This document shows, piece by piece, positions 32,990 to 41,807 of a stretch of DNA of 64,000 nucleotides. The notes under the pieces were generated by a model that searched no databases, was not told where the DNA came from, and saw nothing but the letters and a program-made list of their open reading frames with translations. The position numbers and the translations under genes were made by a program. Position 1 is the first letter of the stretch; every line of letters begins with the position of its first letter. The stretch covers positions 1-64,000 of the IMG/VR virus record IMGVR_UViG_3300037189_012662; one strand, written 5' to 3'. This DNA comes from a virus.

Positions 32990-33989
32990 TGACCTTGTTC
33001 CTAATTGTCTCTTGAAGCTCTATATCGTTCTTGATATGAGTAACAAAAGCTTCTCTACCCTGCAACTTAGATCCATCTGGAAGAATGTACCAAGCACCAG
33101 TTCTCTCTACAATACCCAACATTTCAGCAGTATCTACTAGATCTCCCACTGAGTCTATTCCAAGACTGTCTCCCTTAAAATAAAAGTCATACTCACCACT
33201 ATCTCCTGGTGCAGATGTCTTAGAATTTTGAACTTCCCAGCGAACCTTGCGACCCAACTTTTGTTCAATAAGCTTGTCTCCAACCTTAATCTTTCCCTTG
33301 ATTGCCTGAGCATCAGAGCCAGACGAGAACAGCTTAACTATTGTGGACGAAAAGAATTGTGTTGCATTTCCTCCAGTAGGTACTGATTGCGTATACATTG
33401 CTGTGATGTTATTTCTTGCTTGAGAAATAGCAATAACAAGGGCAGGCTTCTTTTGATTATTTGCATAATTTATCATCATCCATGCATGCTTCAAGTCCTT
33501 AGACTCTGAACCAATTTGCTTTGTTTGGTCCAACTGCTTTAGCTCTGTTGAATCTTTCTCAAAGTATACTGCTGGCAATAATGAGCTAATTGAGTCTATG
33601 ACAATCAGGTCTACACCTGCATCCAAAAGTGCAACAGTCACATCAACCATGTCATTGATACTTCTAGCTTCAGAATAAATCAGCTGAGTGGTATCTACAC
33701 CAAGCTTTTTTGCCCACTCTTCATCATAAGACATTTCTGCATCTACCCAGGCACAAAGCTTTCCGTCTTTCTGTGCCATTCCTATGGTCTGCAAGCAAAG
33801 AGATGACTTTGCACTAGACTTGCTACCCCACAAAAGAACCTGTCTACCATATGGAAGGCCACCACCCAATGCCCTGTTTAATCCTGGACTTGGTGTTGGC
33901 TGAAGCTCAGTCTTAATGCCAACCGCTGGACCAAGCCTTTTTCTTATTTTAGGATCTAGTTGTGCTAACGCTTCTTCTATTGTTGTCAT
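32976..33989 (-). CDS. recA: RecA-like recombinase
   Basis: A 337-residue protein starting at 33989, right after the nrdH stop (TAATATG). Walker A is GSKSSAKS at 55-62, with Ala replacing the usual Gly of GPESSGKT; the Walker B strand is DLIVIDSISSLLP, and NQKKPALVIAISQARNN carries the loop-L1/L2-flanking Gln. It should form filaments on single-stranded DNA for recombination-dependent replication. The Walker A change and the SSAK sequence suggest a divergent, possibly slower ATPase. Confidence 0.88.
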   Translation of the reverse strand: MTTIEEALAQLDPKIRKRLGPAVGIKTELQPTPSPGLNRALGGGLPYGRQVLLWGSKSSAKSSLCLQTIGMAQKDGKLCAWVDAEMSYDEEWAKKLGVDTTQLIYSEARSINDMVDVTVALLDAGVDLIVIDSISSLLPAVYFEKDSTELKQLDQTKQIGSESKDLKHAWMMINYANNQKKPALVIAISQARNNITAMYTQSVPTGGNATQFFSSTIVKLFSSGSDAQAIKGKIKVGDKLIEQKLGRKVRWEVQNSKTSAPGDSGEYDFYFKGDSLGIDSVGDLVDTAEMLGIVERTGAWYILPDGSKLQGREAFVTHIKNDIELQETIRNKVNGEV

Positions 33990-33990
33990 A

Positions 33991-34212
33991 TTAGGCAGCC
34001 AATCCATTAATCTTGTCTGGATTAAAGCCAGCCCAAGAATCGTTGTCTGTTATTACAACTGGAGCTGACTTAAAGCCCATAGATATGATTTTGTCATAGG
34101 CTAACTGGTCTTCTGTAATGTCAATTGTTTCAAAGCTTAGTCCATGCTTTGTCAGCAATCTTTTTGTGGCATCACACTGAACGCATGCTGGTTTTGTATA
34201 TACGGTAATCAT
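33991..34212 (-). CDS. nrdH: NrdH-like glutaredoxin
   Basis: A 73-residue protein starting at 34212 after GGAG. The CVQC redox pair (MITVYTKPACVQCDATKRLL), cis-Pro in SAPVV and a WAGFNPDKI ending are diagnostic of NrdH, the thioredoxin-reductase-dependent electron donor for class Ib ribonucleotide reductase. Unlike in bacterial nrdHIEF operons it is about 10 kb from nrdIEF, between recA and the polymerase gene. Confidence 0.92.
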   Translation of the reverse strand: MITVYTKPACVQCDATKRLLTKHGLSFETIDITEDQLAYDKIISMGFKSAPVVITDNDSWAGFNPDKINGLAA

Positions 34213-34240
34213 TATTTTAGCTCCATTCCTTATTAAGTTG

Positions 34241-37200
34241 TTAGACGCTTTCAACGTCTTCCATAATGACAGTTCCATCTTTAGTTTGTCCAAAGGTAAA
34301 GTTATAGGCATTACCCTCTTCAATTTTCATATATGCTTTTGCAAAAGCTGTAGGGAAAACGGTTACAGCATGCAGGTCTCTATCGGTATCTGCCAGAACT
34401 AGCGATGCCATCTTTTTACCTGCTTTTGTAACTCGTGGCTTAAATGATACCACAAACTTTTGATCATCTTTATATGGCAACATTCTGTAGTTTAAGAATT
34501 TAATAAAGCCATTTGTAGAACCTTTAAGCTCGTCTACTGGTACAGCAGAGACAATTCTATTATCGCTAGCTAAGACCATATAGGTTTTTCCGCTTTCAAT
34601 TGTTGTCTGCTCTTCATCAAAAATACCAACGCTACCAGTTTTGTCTAGAATTTCTACACGTGACCAGCCCTTGCTGCGTTTTATATTCTTTACCATTCCC
34701 ATCAAAACGAAGACTCCCTTTTCTTCGTACTCCTCTATATCATTAATAAAGGCATGATAGTGTGCAGGAATAGATGTGTTAAACTCTGGCAAGTTTAAAT
34801 ACTCATATAGGTTTTCACGAATTTCTTCATCGTTTCTTGGATTATCCTCAAAAGTTGCAGCACCAACTAGTCTCAGTGCCTGGAGTGCACGACTGTTAAC
34901 ACCACTTCCCTTTGTAAAGGTAAACTCTTCTAATTCAGCATAAGAGCTAAATGGACGTGCAGCCATATATTTGCTAGCAATGTTATCTGAAATATACTTA
35001 ATTGCACTCAGTCCAAAACGAATTCCCTTGCCCTCAATCTTAAAGTCAATGTCTGACTCATTGATGTGTGGAAGTTTGATAGAAATACCCATACGCTTGG
35101 CTTCAATCAAATACTCAGTGCGAGCATCTTTGTCACTCTCATTTTTAAGTAGAGAGTACATAAACTCAATAGGGTAGTAATACTTTAACCATGCAGTCCA
35201 ATAGGAAACTGTTGAGTATGCCACAGCGTGAGACTTGTTAAAAGAGTACCCTGCGTGTGCCTCAAAGTCATGCCATAGGTCTTCTGCCAAGTTAGGAGAG
35301 ATGTACCTAGATGCACCCTTTACGAACTTTTCCCTAAACTGGTCAAACTCTTTAGCATCCTTTTTCTTACCAATGATCTTACGAACCTTGTCAGCTTCAG
35401 CCATGGTCATTCCGCCAAGCTCAGTACAGGCCTGCATAACCTGCTCCTGATACAAAACACATCCATAGGTTTCTGCAGTAAATGACTTCATAACTTCGTG
35501 GTGATAGCTAATGTTTTGCTTACCATGCTTACGAGCAATATAGTCTTTACCAATAGTGTTCATTGCACCTGGACGAACTAGAGCATTAGATGCTGCAAGC
35601 TCTGCAAAGTTTTTAACGCCCATCTTAACTAGAAGATTTGTGTATGGTGTAGCTTCACATTGGAAGACACCTTTCGTATATCCATCAGATAGCATTGTAT
35701 AGACATTAGCATCTTCCATGTTAATTGAGTGTAGGTCAATCTTCCTGCTACTTCTACCGTCAATAATTTTTAATGTATCCTGAATTACTGACAAAGTTTT
35801 TAGACCAAGTGCATCAATCTTAATAAGACCAATACGCTCTGCTTCTGTCATGTCTACTGCAACTACTGGAATTCTTTCTTTTGTTCCTGGAGCAGTTCTT
35901 GTCTCCATTGGAGCATACTTAAAGATAGGCTCCTTAGCAGTTACAACTCCAGCTGCGTGAATACCAGTTCCACGAATGCGACCTCGCAACTGTTCTCCAT
36001 ACTCTTCAATTTCTGGATACTTTTCACGGAACCAAGCTGTCTGTTTTGAAGTGCAATAGTCATCCCAATCATCTACAAGCTTCAATACCTTGTTTACATC
36101 AACAAGTGGGATGTTTAGCACACGTGCAATATCTCTAACAATTCCCTTGCCCTTAAATTCTAGAAAGGTTGCAATAGACGCTACGTGACGATACTGCCTA
36201 ACAAGATAATCCTTTACCTCTTCACGACGTGAATCCTGAATGTCTGTATCAATATCTGGGAAGTCGTTACGTTCTGGATTGATAAATCGGAAAAACAAAA
36301 GTCCGTGCTGAATAGGATCAATGTCAGTAATGCCTAGGGTGTAGCAAAGCAGAGATCCTGCAGAAGATCCACGACCTGGACCAACCATAATCCCCTCTTT
36401 CTTTGCCCACGAAATCATATTACGGACAACAAGAAAGTATGGCCCAAAGTTTTTATTTGCAATAACCTCTAGCTCTTCTTTTAACCTGTCTAGGTATTCC
36501 TGATTCTTGTCTAAGCCACGTTCTCTAAGTCCATCCATTGCCAAGTTAGCAAGCTCTTCATTTGGATTTTGATATTGAACTGGTAGCAAGTCTTGGTTAT
36601 CTTTTATTGAGTATTCCTCAATCTTATTCATAATCTCAAGAGTTGTCTCATACATGTCTTCTCTATCAATGCCCTGTGCACTCATTGCCTGGTGCATTTC
36701 TTCATTTGATAGTAGATGAATCTCAAACTTATTAAAGGACATCTGTCGATCTGCACCATACAAGTAGTCCAAGCGATCCATTAAGTTATCATATTCCTTG
36801 GACTCTTCATACGTAACATCCTTTTCAGTCTTGTTTGCGTATGAGTTAAGGATAAGCTTCAGCTCCTGGATTTCTTTTTGAGCTGGGTCGGAGTGGTGGC
36901 AGTCTGGAGTAACGACTGGCTTTACACCAAACTCGTCTGACAACTCTAAAAGCATCTTGTTAATTTCTGGGGGATTGTGTGGCATTACCTCAATGTAGTA
37001 ATCGTCACCAAAAGTATCCTTGCACCACTTAATGTGCTTCTTCGCATATGCTAGATTGTCTGACTCAATAGCTTTTGCCAAAACACCAGATAGGCAGCCA
37101 GAGGTAACAATGAGACCCTCTTTATATTTTTCTAGAACTTCCCAGTCAATGCGTGGCTTTTTAAAGAAGCCCTCAGTCCAAGCAATTTCATTTAGCTTGT

Positions 37201-37519
37201 TTAGATTTTGAAGCCCAATATCATTTTTGGCAAGAATAATTAGGTGGTTGTAGTTAAGGTCAAGTGGGTCGTTCTTGCTCTTCTTGTCTTCGTGGTCAAG
37301 CCTGTCTTTTGTAATATACCCCTCAATGCCCAGGATTGGCTTGATGCCCTTTTCCTTTGCAGCACGAAACATTTCTCTGTGACCAGAAAGAGATCCATGG
37401 TCTGTGATTGCAATAGCAGGCATGTTTAGTGCAGCAGCCCTATCGACATATTCTTGTGGAGTTGCAATTCCATCAAACAAACTATAGTGTGTATGTACGT
37501 GAAGACCTACGTAACTCAT
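34241..37519 (-). CDS. dnaE: DNA polymerase III alpha subunit (C family)
   Basis: A 1,092-residue protein. The N-terminal PHP domain (VGLHVHTHYSLFDG; AITDHGSL) has metal-binding histidines, and the catalytic palm contains NDFPDIDTDIQ with two of the three Asp residues. GPGRGSSAGSLL and a C-terminal OB-fold-like region (about 930-1,050) follow. It replicates the phage genome. Phages with a bacterial-type DnaE are a minority, mainly larger ones. A consensus promoter lies at 37553-37581. Confidence 0.95.
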   Translation of the reverse strand: MSYVGLHVHTHYSLFDGIATPQEYVDRAAALNMPAIAITDHGSLSGHREMFRAAKEKGIKPILGIEGYITKDRLDHEDKKSKNDPLDLNYNHLIILAKNDIGLQNLNKLNEIAWTEGFFKKPRIDWEVLEKYKEGLIVTSGCLSGVLAKAIESDNLAYAKKHIKWCKDTFGDDYYIEVMPHNPPEINKMLLELSDEFGVKPVVTPDCHHSDPAQKEIQELKLILNSYANKTEKDVTYEESKEYDNLMDRLDYLYGADRQMSFNKFEIHLLSNEEMHQAMSAQGIDREDMYETTLEIMNKIEEYSIKDNQDLLPVQYQNPNEELANLAMDGLRERGLDKNQEYLDRLKEELEVIANKNFGPYFLVVRNMISWAKKEGIMVGPGRGSSAGSLLCYTLGITDIDPIQHGLLFFRFINPERNDFPDIDTDIQDSRREEVKDYLVRQYRHVASIATFLEFKGKGIVRDIARVLNIPLVDVNKVLKLVDDWDDYCTSKQTAWFREKYPEIEEYGEQLRGRIRGTGIHAAGVVTAKEPIFKYAPMETRTAPGTKERIPVVAVDMTEAERIGLIKIDALGLKTLSVIQDTLKIIDGRSSRKIDLHSINMEDANVYTMLSDGYTKGVFQCEATPYTNLLVKMGVKNFAELAASNALVRPGAMNTIGKDYIARKHGKQNISYHHEVMKSFTAETYGCVLYQEQVMQACTELGGMTMAEADKVRKIIGKKKDAKEFDQFREKFVKGASRYISPNLAEDLWHDFEAHAGYSFNKSHAVAYSTVSYWTAWLKYYYPIEFMYSLLKNESDKDARTEYLIEAKRMGISIKLPHINESDIDFKIEGKGIRFGLSAIKYISDNIASKYMAARPFSSYAELEEFTFTKGSGVNSRALQALRLVGAATFEDNPRNDEEIRENLYEYLNLPEFNTSIPAHYHAFINDIEEYEEKGVFVLMGMVKNIKRSKGWSRVEILDKTGSVGIFDEEQTTIESGKTYMVLASDNRIVSAVPVDELKGSTNGFIKFLNYRMLPYKDDQKFVVSFKPRVTKAGKKMASLVLADTDRDLHAVTVFPTAFAKAYMKIEEGNAYNFTFGQTKDGTVIMEDVESV

Positions 37520-37552
37520 TTTTTCCTTAATCTTGTTTACCTATTTGTAAAA

Positions 37553-37581
37553 ATTATTGCATATTTTTGACACATTGTCAA
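37553..37581 (-). promoter_or_regulatory. Promoter TTGACA-N17-AATAAT before dnaE
   Basis: TTGACA at 37576-37581, AATAAT (one mismatch) at 37553-37558, 17-base spacer, about 35 bases before the dnaE ATG, which has AAGGAA upstream. It directly follows the terminator at 37596-37623. Confidence 0.8.
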
Positions 37582-37595
37582 GACGTGTAAAGCAA

Positions 37596-37623
37596 ATGAG
37601 GGTAGCTGTTGTGCTACCCTCAT
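37596..37623 (-). terminator. Hairpin terminator after the SSB-like gene
   Basis: ATGAGGGTAGC and GCTACCCTCAT form an 11-base-pair perfect stem with a six-base loop, 10 bases after the stop at 37634. The following TTGCTTT is moderately T-rich. Confidence 0.75.
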
Positions 37624-37633
37624 CAACTTATTA

Positions 37634-38287
37634 CTACCAATCAATATTGCTTGAAGTTGCAGATGGGCTATCAAACCCTAGGTAGAATGCCTCTTGCTCT
37701 GCATATGGCACATGGCGAACAACAGTGTCCAAATTAAATGGCTCAATGCCGTCCCACTTAAATGGTTCTACGTCTGGCTTCATTGGAATGAGTGTGTAGT
37801 TGGTCTCAGTTCCCTGCCCATTACGCTTAATCTTCCACTCAAGATTTGAGATGGATCCAGTCTCTAGTGCATACTCACGAAGAGTGTTGAATGCTGACTG
37901 CTTAGAGACACCCTGCGACCATACGGCTACGTACGGCTCCTCTGTTCCATCATCAACTAGAACGTTGCAGTAAAAACGAAGACGAGCCTTCCAGCCTGCC
38001 TTGGGGTCCTTGCGGTGCATCTCTTCTGCCCAGTCACGACCCTCAGTGTCCATGGTGTCCAAGGCCTTACGCTTGTAATCCTTTGGATTTGTGTGTTCCT
38101 TAACTACGATAGCAAGACCACGGTCTGCACTGTAGTTAGCTGATTCCTGGTCAAGCTCTTCAATAAAACGAATCTTGGCAGACTGTCCATCTGCTAGCTT
38201 TACCCATCGTACCTTTGTTCCTGTGTTTTCATATTTTGGCTTATCGACTAATGCTCCGATATCTTTTAGCCCTCTAGTTATACTCAT
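37634..38287 (-). CDS. Single-stranded DNA-binding-like protein
   Basis: A 217-residue protein. A core of alternating basic and aromatic residues (KVRWVKLADGQSAKIRFI; GWKARLRFYCNVLVDD; NLEWKIKRNGQGTETNYTLIP) suits an OB-fold, and it ends acidic/aromatic (SSNIDW). Size, abundance of its own promoter (TTGACA) and terminator, and position between primase and polymerase fit a phage gp32-type SSB. Sequence identity to known SSBs is not obvious. Confidence 0.65.
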   Translation of the reverse strand: MSITRGLKDIGALVDKPKYENTGTKVRWVKLADGQSAKIRFIEELDQESANYSADRGLAIVVKEHTNPKDYKRKALDTMDTEGRDWAEEMHRKDPKAGWKARLRFYCNVLVDDGTEEPYVAVWSQGVSKQSAFNTLREYALETGSISNLEWKIKRNGQGTETNYTLIPMKPDVEPFKWDGIEPFNLDTVVRHVPYAEQEAFYLGFDSPSATSSNIDW

Positions 38288-38314
38288 TTTTCTCCTTGTT
38301 TTTGTAACGGTTTA

Positions 38315-39259
38315 TTATTGTAGCATACTGGCAATAGACTTGTCAAATGATGAGTCTATATTTCTAATTGCCTCATCTGACATATCACCAATATCCTTAT
38401 ATTGTTTATCTAATTTAACAACAGTGACACGAGACCCTAATCTTTCAATAATTCGGTTTTTCATGTTACCGCCTGCCTCATCATTATCAGCAATAACAAT
38501 GATGTTATTGAAGTATTTTTGTAGCAAGTCTATTTGTGCACTGGACACGTTTGCACCCAGGGTAGCCACGGCAGAAAATCCACACTGATCTAGCCTTATG
38601 GCATCAAATGATGATTCTACCACATAAACTTTGCTAGATGATTTTGTTCTATGAATGTTGAATAATGTTTTCCCTTTAGGAAGGCCTGGTGTATTCTTAA
38701 ATTCCTTACCCTCTATGGATCTGCCAACAAACCCAATTTCCATTCCATCTGGGGAGTGAACAGGGACTGTCACCATGTCTTGCTTCTCAGAAAACCCCAG
38801 AGAGAACTTTTTTACAGACTCTTCCGTGATTGATCTTCCTGCATAGTAACGCATTGCCCTAGGGGATTCTAGTGCCTGCTGATTTAGTCTTTTAAGAAGT
38901 ACTTGGTCAAATTGAATAAAGTCTGGTTTTGATTGTAGCTTTTTTCCAACCTCTTGCAGTAGATCAGACTCTGTCTCTTTGCTTTTAATAAAACGGACTG
39001 ATTCAAAATAAGACCTAGATGATGTATGCATAATAAGCTCTACCAAACTTGCAACGTGATGACAAGAAAAGCAGAAGAAGGTTCCAGTACTCTTGTCTAC
39101 CTCTCCAGCTGGAGATCTGTGATTGCTATGAAAAGGACAGAATATAATATAGTCAGAATCTACTTCAGATTCGATTGAGATGCCTGCCCCAGATAAAACT
39201 CTGTTAATCTGTTCGGCTGTGTAGACACCACCGTTGTTCCGTCTATCCCCACTATGCAT
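38315..39259 (-). CDS. dnaG: DnaG-like primase
   Basis: A 314-residue protein, about half the size of bacterial DnaG. The zinc-binding domain has C41, H44, C63 and C66 (FCPFH...FFCFSCHH); the Toprim domain has VYVVESSFDAIRL and IIVIADNDEAGGNMK. The bacterial C-terminal helicase-interaction domain is missing. It makes primers for the phage fork together with the helicase at 39523. Its start lies 100 bases inside the preceding gene, a long overlap. Confidence 0.9.
   Translation of the reverse strand: MHSGDRRNNGGVYTAEQINRVLSGAGISIESEVDSDYIIFCPFHSNHRSPAGEVDKSTGTFFCFSCHHVASLVELIMHTSSRSYFESVRFIKSKETESDLLQEVGKKLQSKPDFIQFDQVLLKRLNQQALESPRAMRYYAGRSITEESVKKFSLGFSEKQDMVTVPVHSPDGMEIGFVGRSIEGKEFKNTPGLPKGKTLFNIHRTKSSSKVYVVESSFDAIRLDQCGFSAVATLGANVSSAQIDLLQKYFNNIIVIADNDEAGGNMKNRIIERLGSRVTVVKLDKQYKDIGDMSDEAIRNIDSSFDKSIASMLQ
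38317..38346 (-). promoter_or_regulatory. Promoter TTGACA-N18-TACAAT before the SSB-like gene
   Basis: TTGACA (38341-38346) and TACAAT (38317-38322) are 18 bases apart inside the 3' end of the primase gene, about 29 bases before the ATG at 38287, which has AAGGAG. Confidence 0.78.
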
Positions 39260-39510
39260 TCTATTCTTCTTTTCCCTATATAAACACCATGTATTGATAA
39301 CTTAAATTCAAAGTAATTCTTTTGTTCATTATACCTTATTGTAAAGTCTGGGTCAATATCCAATCTTGGGACATATCCAGACAGCCTCATCTCTAACAAT
39401 AGCAGTCGTACATATTCAATTTTGAGCCTGGCAATATTTGACTCATCATTAATAACACCGTCAAGACCGAATTTCTTTATTGGCTTGTGGTGAACATTCT
39501 GTTGAAACAT
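39160..39510 (-). CDS. Conserved protein between helicase and primase
   Basis: A 116-residue protein with a basic N-terminus and an alpha/beta core (SNIARLKIEYVRLLLLEMRL; DPDFTIRYNEQKNYFEFKL; RRIECIVGIDGTTVVST). The last 33 codons overlap the primase start in another frame. Proteins in this position in actinophages are common, role unknown. Confidence 0.6.
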   Translation of the reverse strand: MFQQNVHHKPIKKFGLDGVINDESNIARLKIEYVRLLLLEMRLSGYVPRLDIDPDFTIRYNEQKNYFEFKLSIHGVYIGKRRIECIVGIDGTTVVSTQPNRLTEFYLGQASQSNLK

Positions 39511-39522
39511 GTTTTATTATAA

Positions 39523-40743
39523 CTAGTTATCTTCAAAATCCTTGTATTTGTACCAGCCCTTGTCGAAATCAGCCTGAACTAAGAATTCGCCCATAAAGCC
39601 ATTACGATTCTTTCGGAATACACATTCAATGATATCTGAGTTGGTTGCACGGCCAAGAGCCAGGACCCAGTCAGCATCATAGGCTATTTGACGAGACCAC
39701 GCAGTCTGCCCCAAAGTTGGAACAGTGTCTAGCTTTGTAACGTCATCTGGCGTTGCTGAGGAGATTGCAATAATTGGAATTTCTTCACTAATAGCGAGAA
39801 GCTTTAGTTCACGTGACAAGTTCTTCATGCGAACAGTTTCATTGTCCGATTTCTGATTAGGACTCATTAGCTGAAGATAGTCTACAATTATTAGATCTGG
39901 CTTGTATTGATCAATCTTTCCACGAATAACTGATGGAGTTATGTCTCCTCCAGAATCATTAGATATGATGTGGAATTCTGGCTTGCCAGACAAATCCTTT
40001 TTGTGCCAACGCTTAAGATCATCTATATCTATTTGTCCATCACTAAGTTTACGATGTGACCAAAGTCCATCACCCATAATTGTAAACACACGGTTACGAA
40101 CTTCTGTCTCGCTCATCTCAAGCGAAATTACCAATGGTGATTTGCCTTGCTTCCATGCCTGTACCGCAAAGTATAGAGCCATCCAGGACTTACCAATACC
40201 TGGATAAGCCAGAAACACACCAAGCTGTCCTGGCATAATTCCTGCAGGAAGATAGTTGTCGAAACCTGCTAGGCCAGTTTTAATTCCAAGCTGACCCAGC
40301 TCTTTTTGCTTTTGAACATTTTCGTAATACGCTACAGCTGATTCTAAATCTGTAGCATCAATATCTCTAATGACAGAAGTGTTTTTCTTTAGCTCAGAAG
40401 TTTTTGTTATAAGCTCTTCCAGTGCCTTTGAGCCTTGTCCACCCTGTACCTCAGTTGCAGCAGAACGAAGAATATCCTTTAGGCTGTCATTAAGATATTC
40501 AGTCTGCAGCTCCTCCAGGTGATGCTTTGTAGATCCCACCTCATTAACTGGCTGAAAGTCTCTAAACTTTTCTACTACCAATGTGGATGGTGGCAAGGAG
40601 CCATTATTTTCAGAATAGTTTCTTATAAAATTCCAAATATCATTGTGGGTACGAAGCAAGGTATCAACATTTGCCTGCAAAAGAACGTGTATTTGCTTGT
40701 CTGCAAGAACTGCAGAAATTAGTTTAGACTCTGTATTATTCAC
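39523..40743 (-). CDS. dnaB: DnaB-like replicative helicase
   Basis: A 406-residue protein. The N-terminal helical domain (1-130) leads to a RecA-like ATPase with Walker A AYPGIGKS (180-186), the GGDITPSVIR segment and Walker B DLIIVDYLQLMS, and an arginine finger region in FRKNRNG. It is a ring helicase for the lagging strand. It overlaps the gene at 40736 by eight bases. Confidence 0.93.
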   Translation of the reverse strand: MNNTESKLISAVLADKQIHVLLQANVDTLLRTHNDIWNFIRNYSENNGSLPPSTLVVEKFRDFQPVNEVGSTKHHLEELQTEYLNDSLKDILRSAATEVQGGQGSKALEELITKTSELKKNTSVIRDIDATDLESAVAYYENVQKQKELGQLGIKTGLAGFDNYLPAGIMPGQLGVFLAYPGIGKSWMALYFAVQAWKQGKSPLVISLEMSETEVRNRVFTIMGDGLWSHRKLSDGQIDIDDLKRWHKKDLSGKPEFHIISNDSGGDITPSVIRGKIDQYKPDLIIVDYLQLMSPNQKSDNETVRMKNLSRELKLLAISEEIPIIAISSATPDDVTKLDTVPTLGQTAWSRQIAYDADWVLALGRATNSDIIECVFRKNRNGFMGEFLVQADFDKGWYKYKDFEDN

Positions 40744-41047
40744 TTAACCATACCCTAGCTGCCTTACGGCGTTCAGCCCTTTCCTGTAAATCTTTCTTGT
40801 AATCTTCTCTTGCTTCAATTAGTTTGTCTGCATAGTTAGCAAAATATTTCCATGTTGGAGACTGAGCAACTTCAAAATAGTATTCTAGCAGATCATAGCA
40901 GAATGCTATTCCGTAGGACTCTATAAGAGCATCTGCTGACCACTGCTCAACATTTAGGTTTAATAATGGCTTTTCTTTATACTTAGCTGTATGCAGCTTG
41001 CTATAGCGAGAAAGCAAAGCCATTCGGTCTTTGCGTTCTACTGCCAT
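40736..41047 (-). CDS. Possible helicase-loader-like protein
   Basis: A 103-residue, helical protein (SRYSKLHTAKYKEKP; IAFCYDLLEYYFEVAQSP; YADKLIEAREDYKKDLQER). Its position directly before the helicase and ATGA-like coupling suggest a loader or accessory factor, but no loader motif is evident. Confidence 0.5.
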   Translation of the reverse strand: MAVERKDRMALLSRYSKLHTAKYKEKPLLNLNVEQWSADALIESYGIAFCYDLLEYYFEVAQSPTWKYFANYADKLIEAREDYKKDLQERAERRKAARVWLSE

Positions 41048-41238
41048 TAGCTTTCCTGGTTCTCAGCAATTTTTTCTGAAAGCTTAGATTCAACGTATTT
41101 ATAAACACGCTCAAAGGCATCGTTGGTTGTTTCTCCATTTCTCTTGGAGTCTTGAATGCCTATATCAATTCTTAGTGATTGAAAATTACCCAAATTAAGT
41201 GTATATCCTAGCGATACAGTGACCTTAGTCTCTTCCAT
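41047..41238 (-). CDS. Conserved small actinophage protein
   Basis: A 63-residue protein starting at 41238. VTVSLGYTLNLGNFQSLRID then IGIQDS, with ERVYKYVESKLSEK, is a pattern I know from many actinophages upstream of replication genes. Function unknown. Confidence 0.65.
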   Translation of the reverse strand: MEETKVTVSLGYTLNLGNFQSLRIDIGIQDSKRNGETTNDAFERVYKYVESKLSEKIAENQES

Positions 41239-41251
41239 ACCCATTTCCTAA

Positions 41252-41797
41252 CTATATTGATTCACTCCAAATTGGAATAAATCTTCCGTCTTCTGTCCTT
41301 GTATACGTTAGTATACCATCCCCCATACGCCTTGTCAACTCTTGTTTGGATGGAGTGATGTCATTGGTAATAAGCCTGTCTCCTCTTGGCCTACCCATAT
41401 GATATGAGGCAAGTATATCACGAATTTCTCTAACTTGCGACTCTGAATAATAACTTCTTACCTGCCAGCCTGTTGATCCGCCCTTTTGCGATCCTGTGGG
41501 ATGTGGAATAATACCACGCTTCATTAGGCTGGGCATATACTTTTTGTGTCTATTTACAAGAGTTGCCGTTTCTCCAACAGTAAAAGCTCTTTCACGATTT
41601 TTCTTAAAATCACTAATTAAACAACTTTCAATTCTATCTTGAATAATATTATAAACAGACATTATGCCATTTGATTTATTGTGATGATGAACTCTAACAA
41701 GGTCACCATTTAAGAACCACACTTTTTTGCTGCCAGGAATTATTGGTGCAGAGTTGTACCCTTCTTGCTCAATGCTGCCTTTTTTATTAATGGGCAC
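41252..41797 (-). CDS. MerR/HTH-like DNA-binding protein
   Basis: A 181-residue protein; the GTG start at 41797 follows AAGGGA with correct spacing. A winged-helix-like segment, FTVGETATLVNRHKKYMPSL then MKRGIIPHPTG, followed by GGSTGWQVRSYYSESQVREI, resembles MerR or excisionase-type HTH with a YYSESQV helix. The N-terminal part is beta-rich. It lies exactly between the tail and replication modules and contains the promoter at 41310, so it may act as a switch regulator. Confidence 0.6.
   Translation of the reverse strand: MPINKKGSIEQEGYNSAPIIPGSKKVWFLNGDLVRVHHHNKSNGIMSVYNIIQDRIESCLISDFKKNRERAFTVGETATLVNRHKKYMPSLMKRGIIPHPTGSQKGGSTGWQVRSYYSESQVREIRDILASYHMGRPRGDRLITNDITPSKQELTRRMGDGILTYTRTEDGRFIPIWSESI
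41310..41338 (-). promoter_or_regulatory. Intragenic promoter TTGACA-N17-TATACT
   Basis: TTGACA (41333-41338) and TATACT (41310-41315), 17 bases apart, lie within the HTH-protein gene and point at the replication genes (41238 leftward). It would separate replication transcription from the tail operon. Confidence 0.65.
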
Positions 41798-41807
41798 GAT
41801 GATTCCC

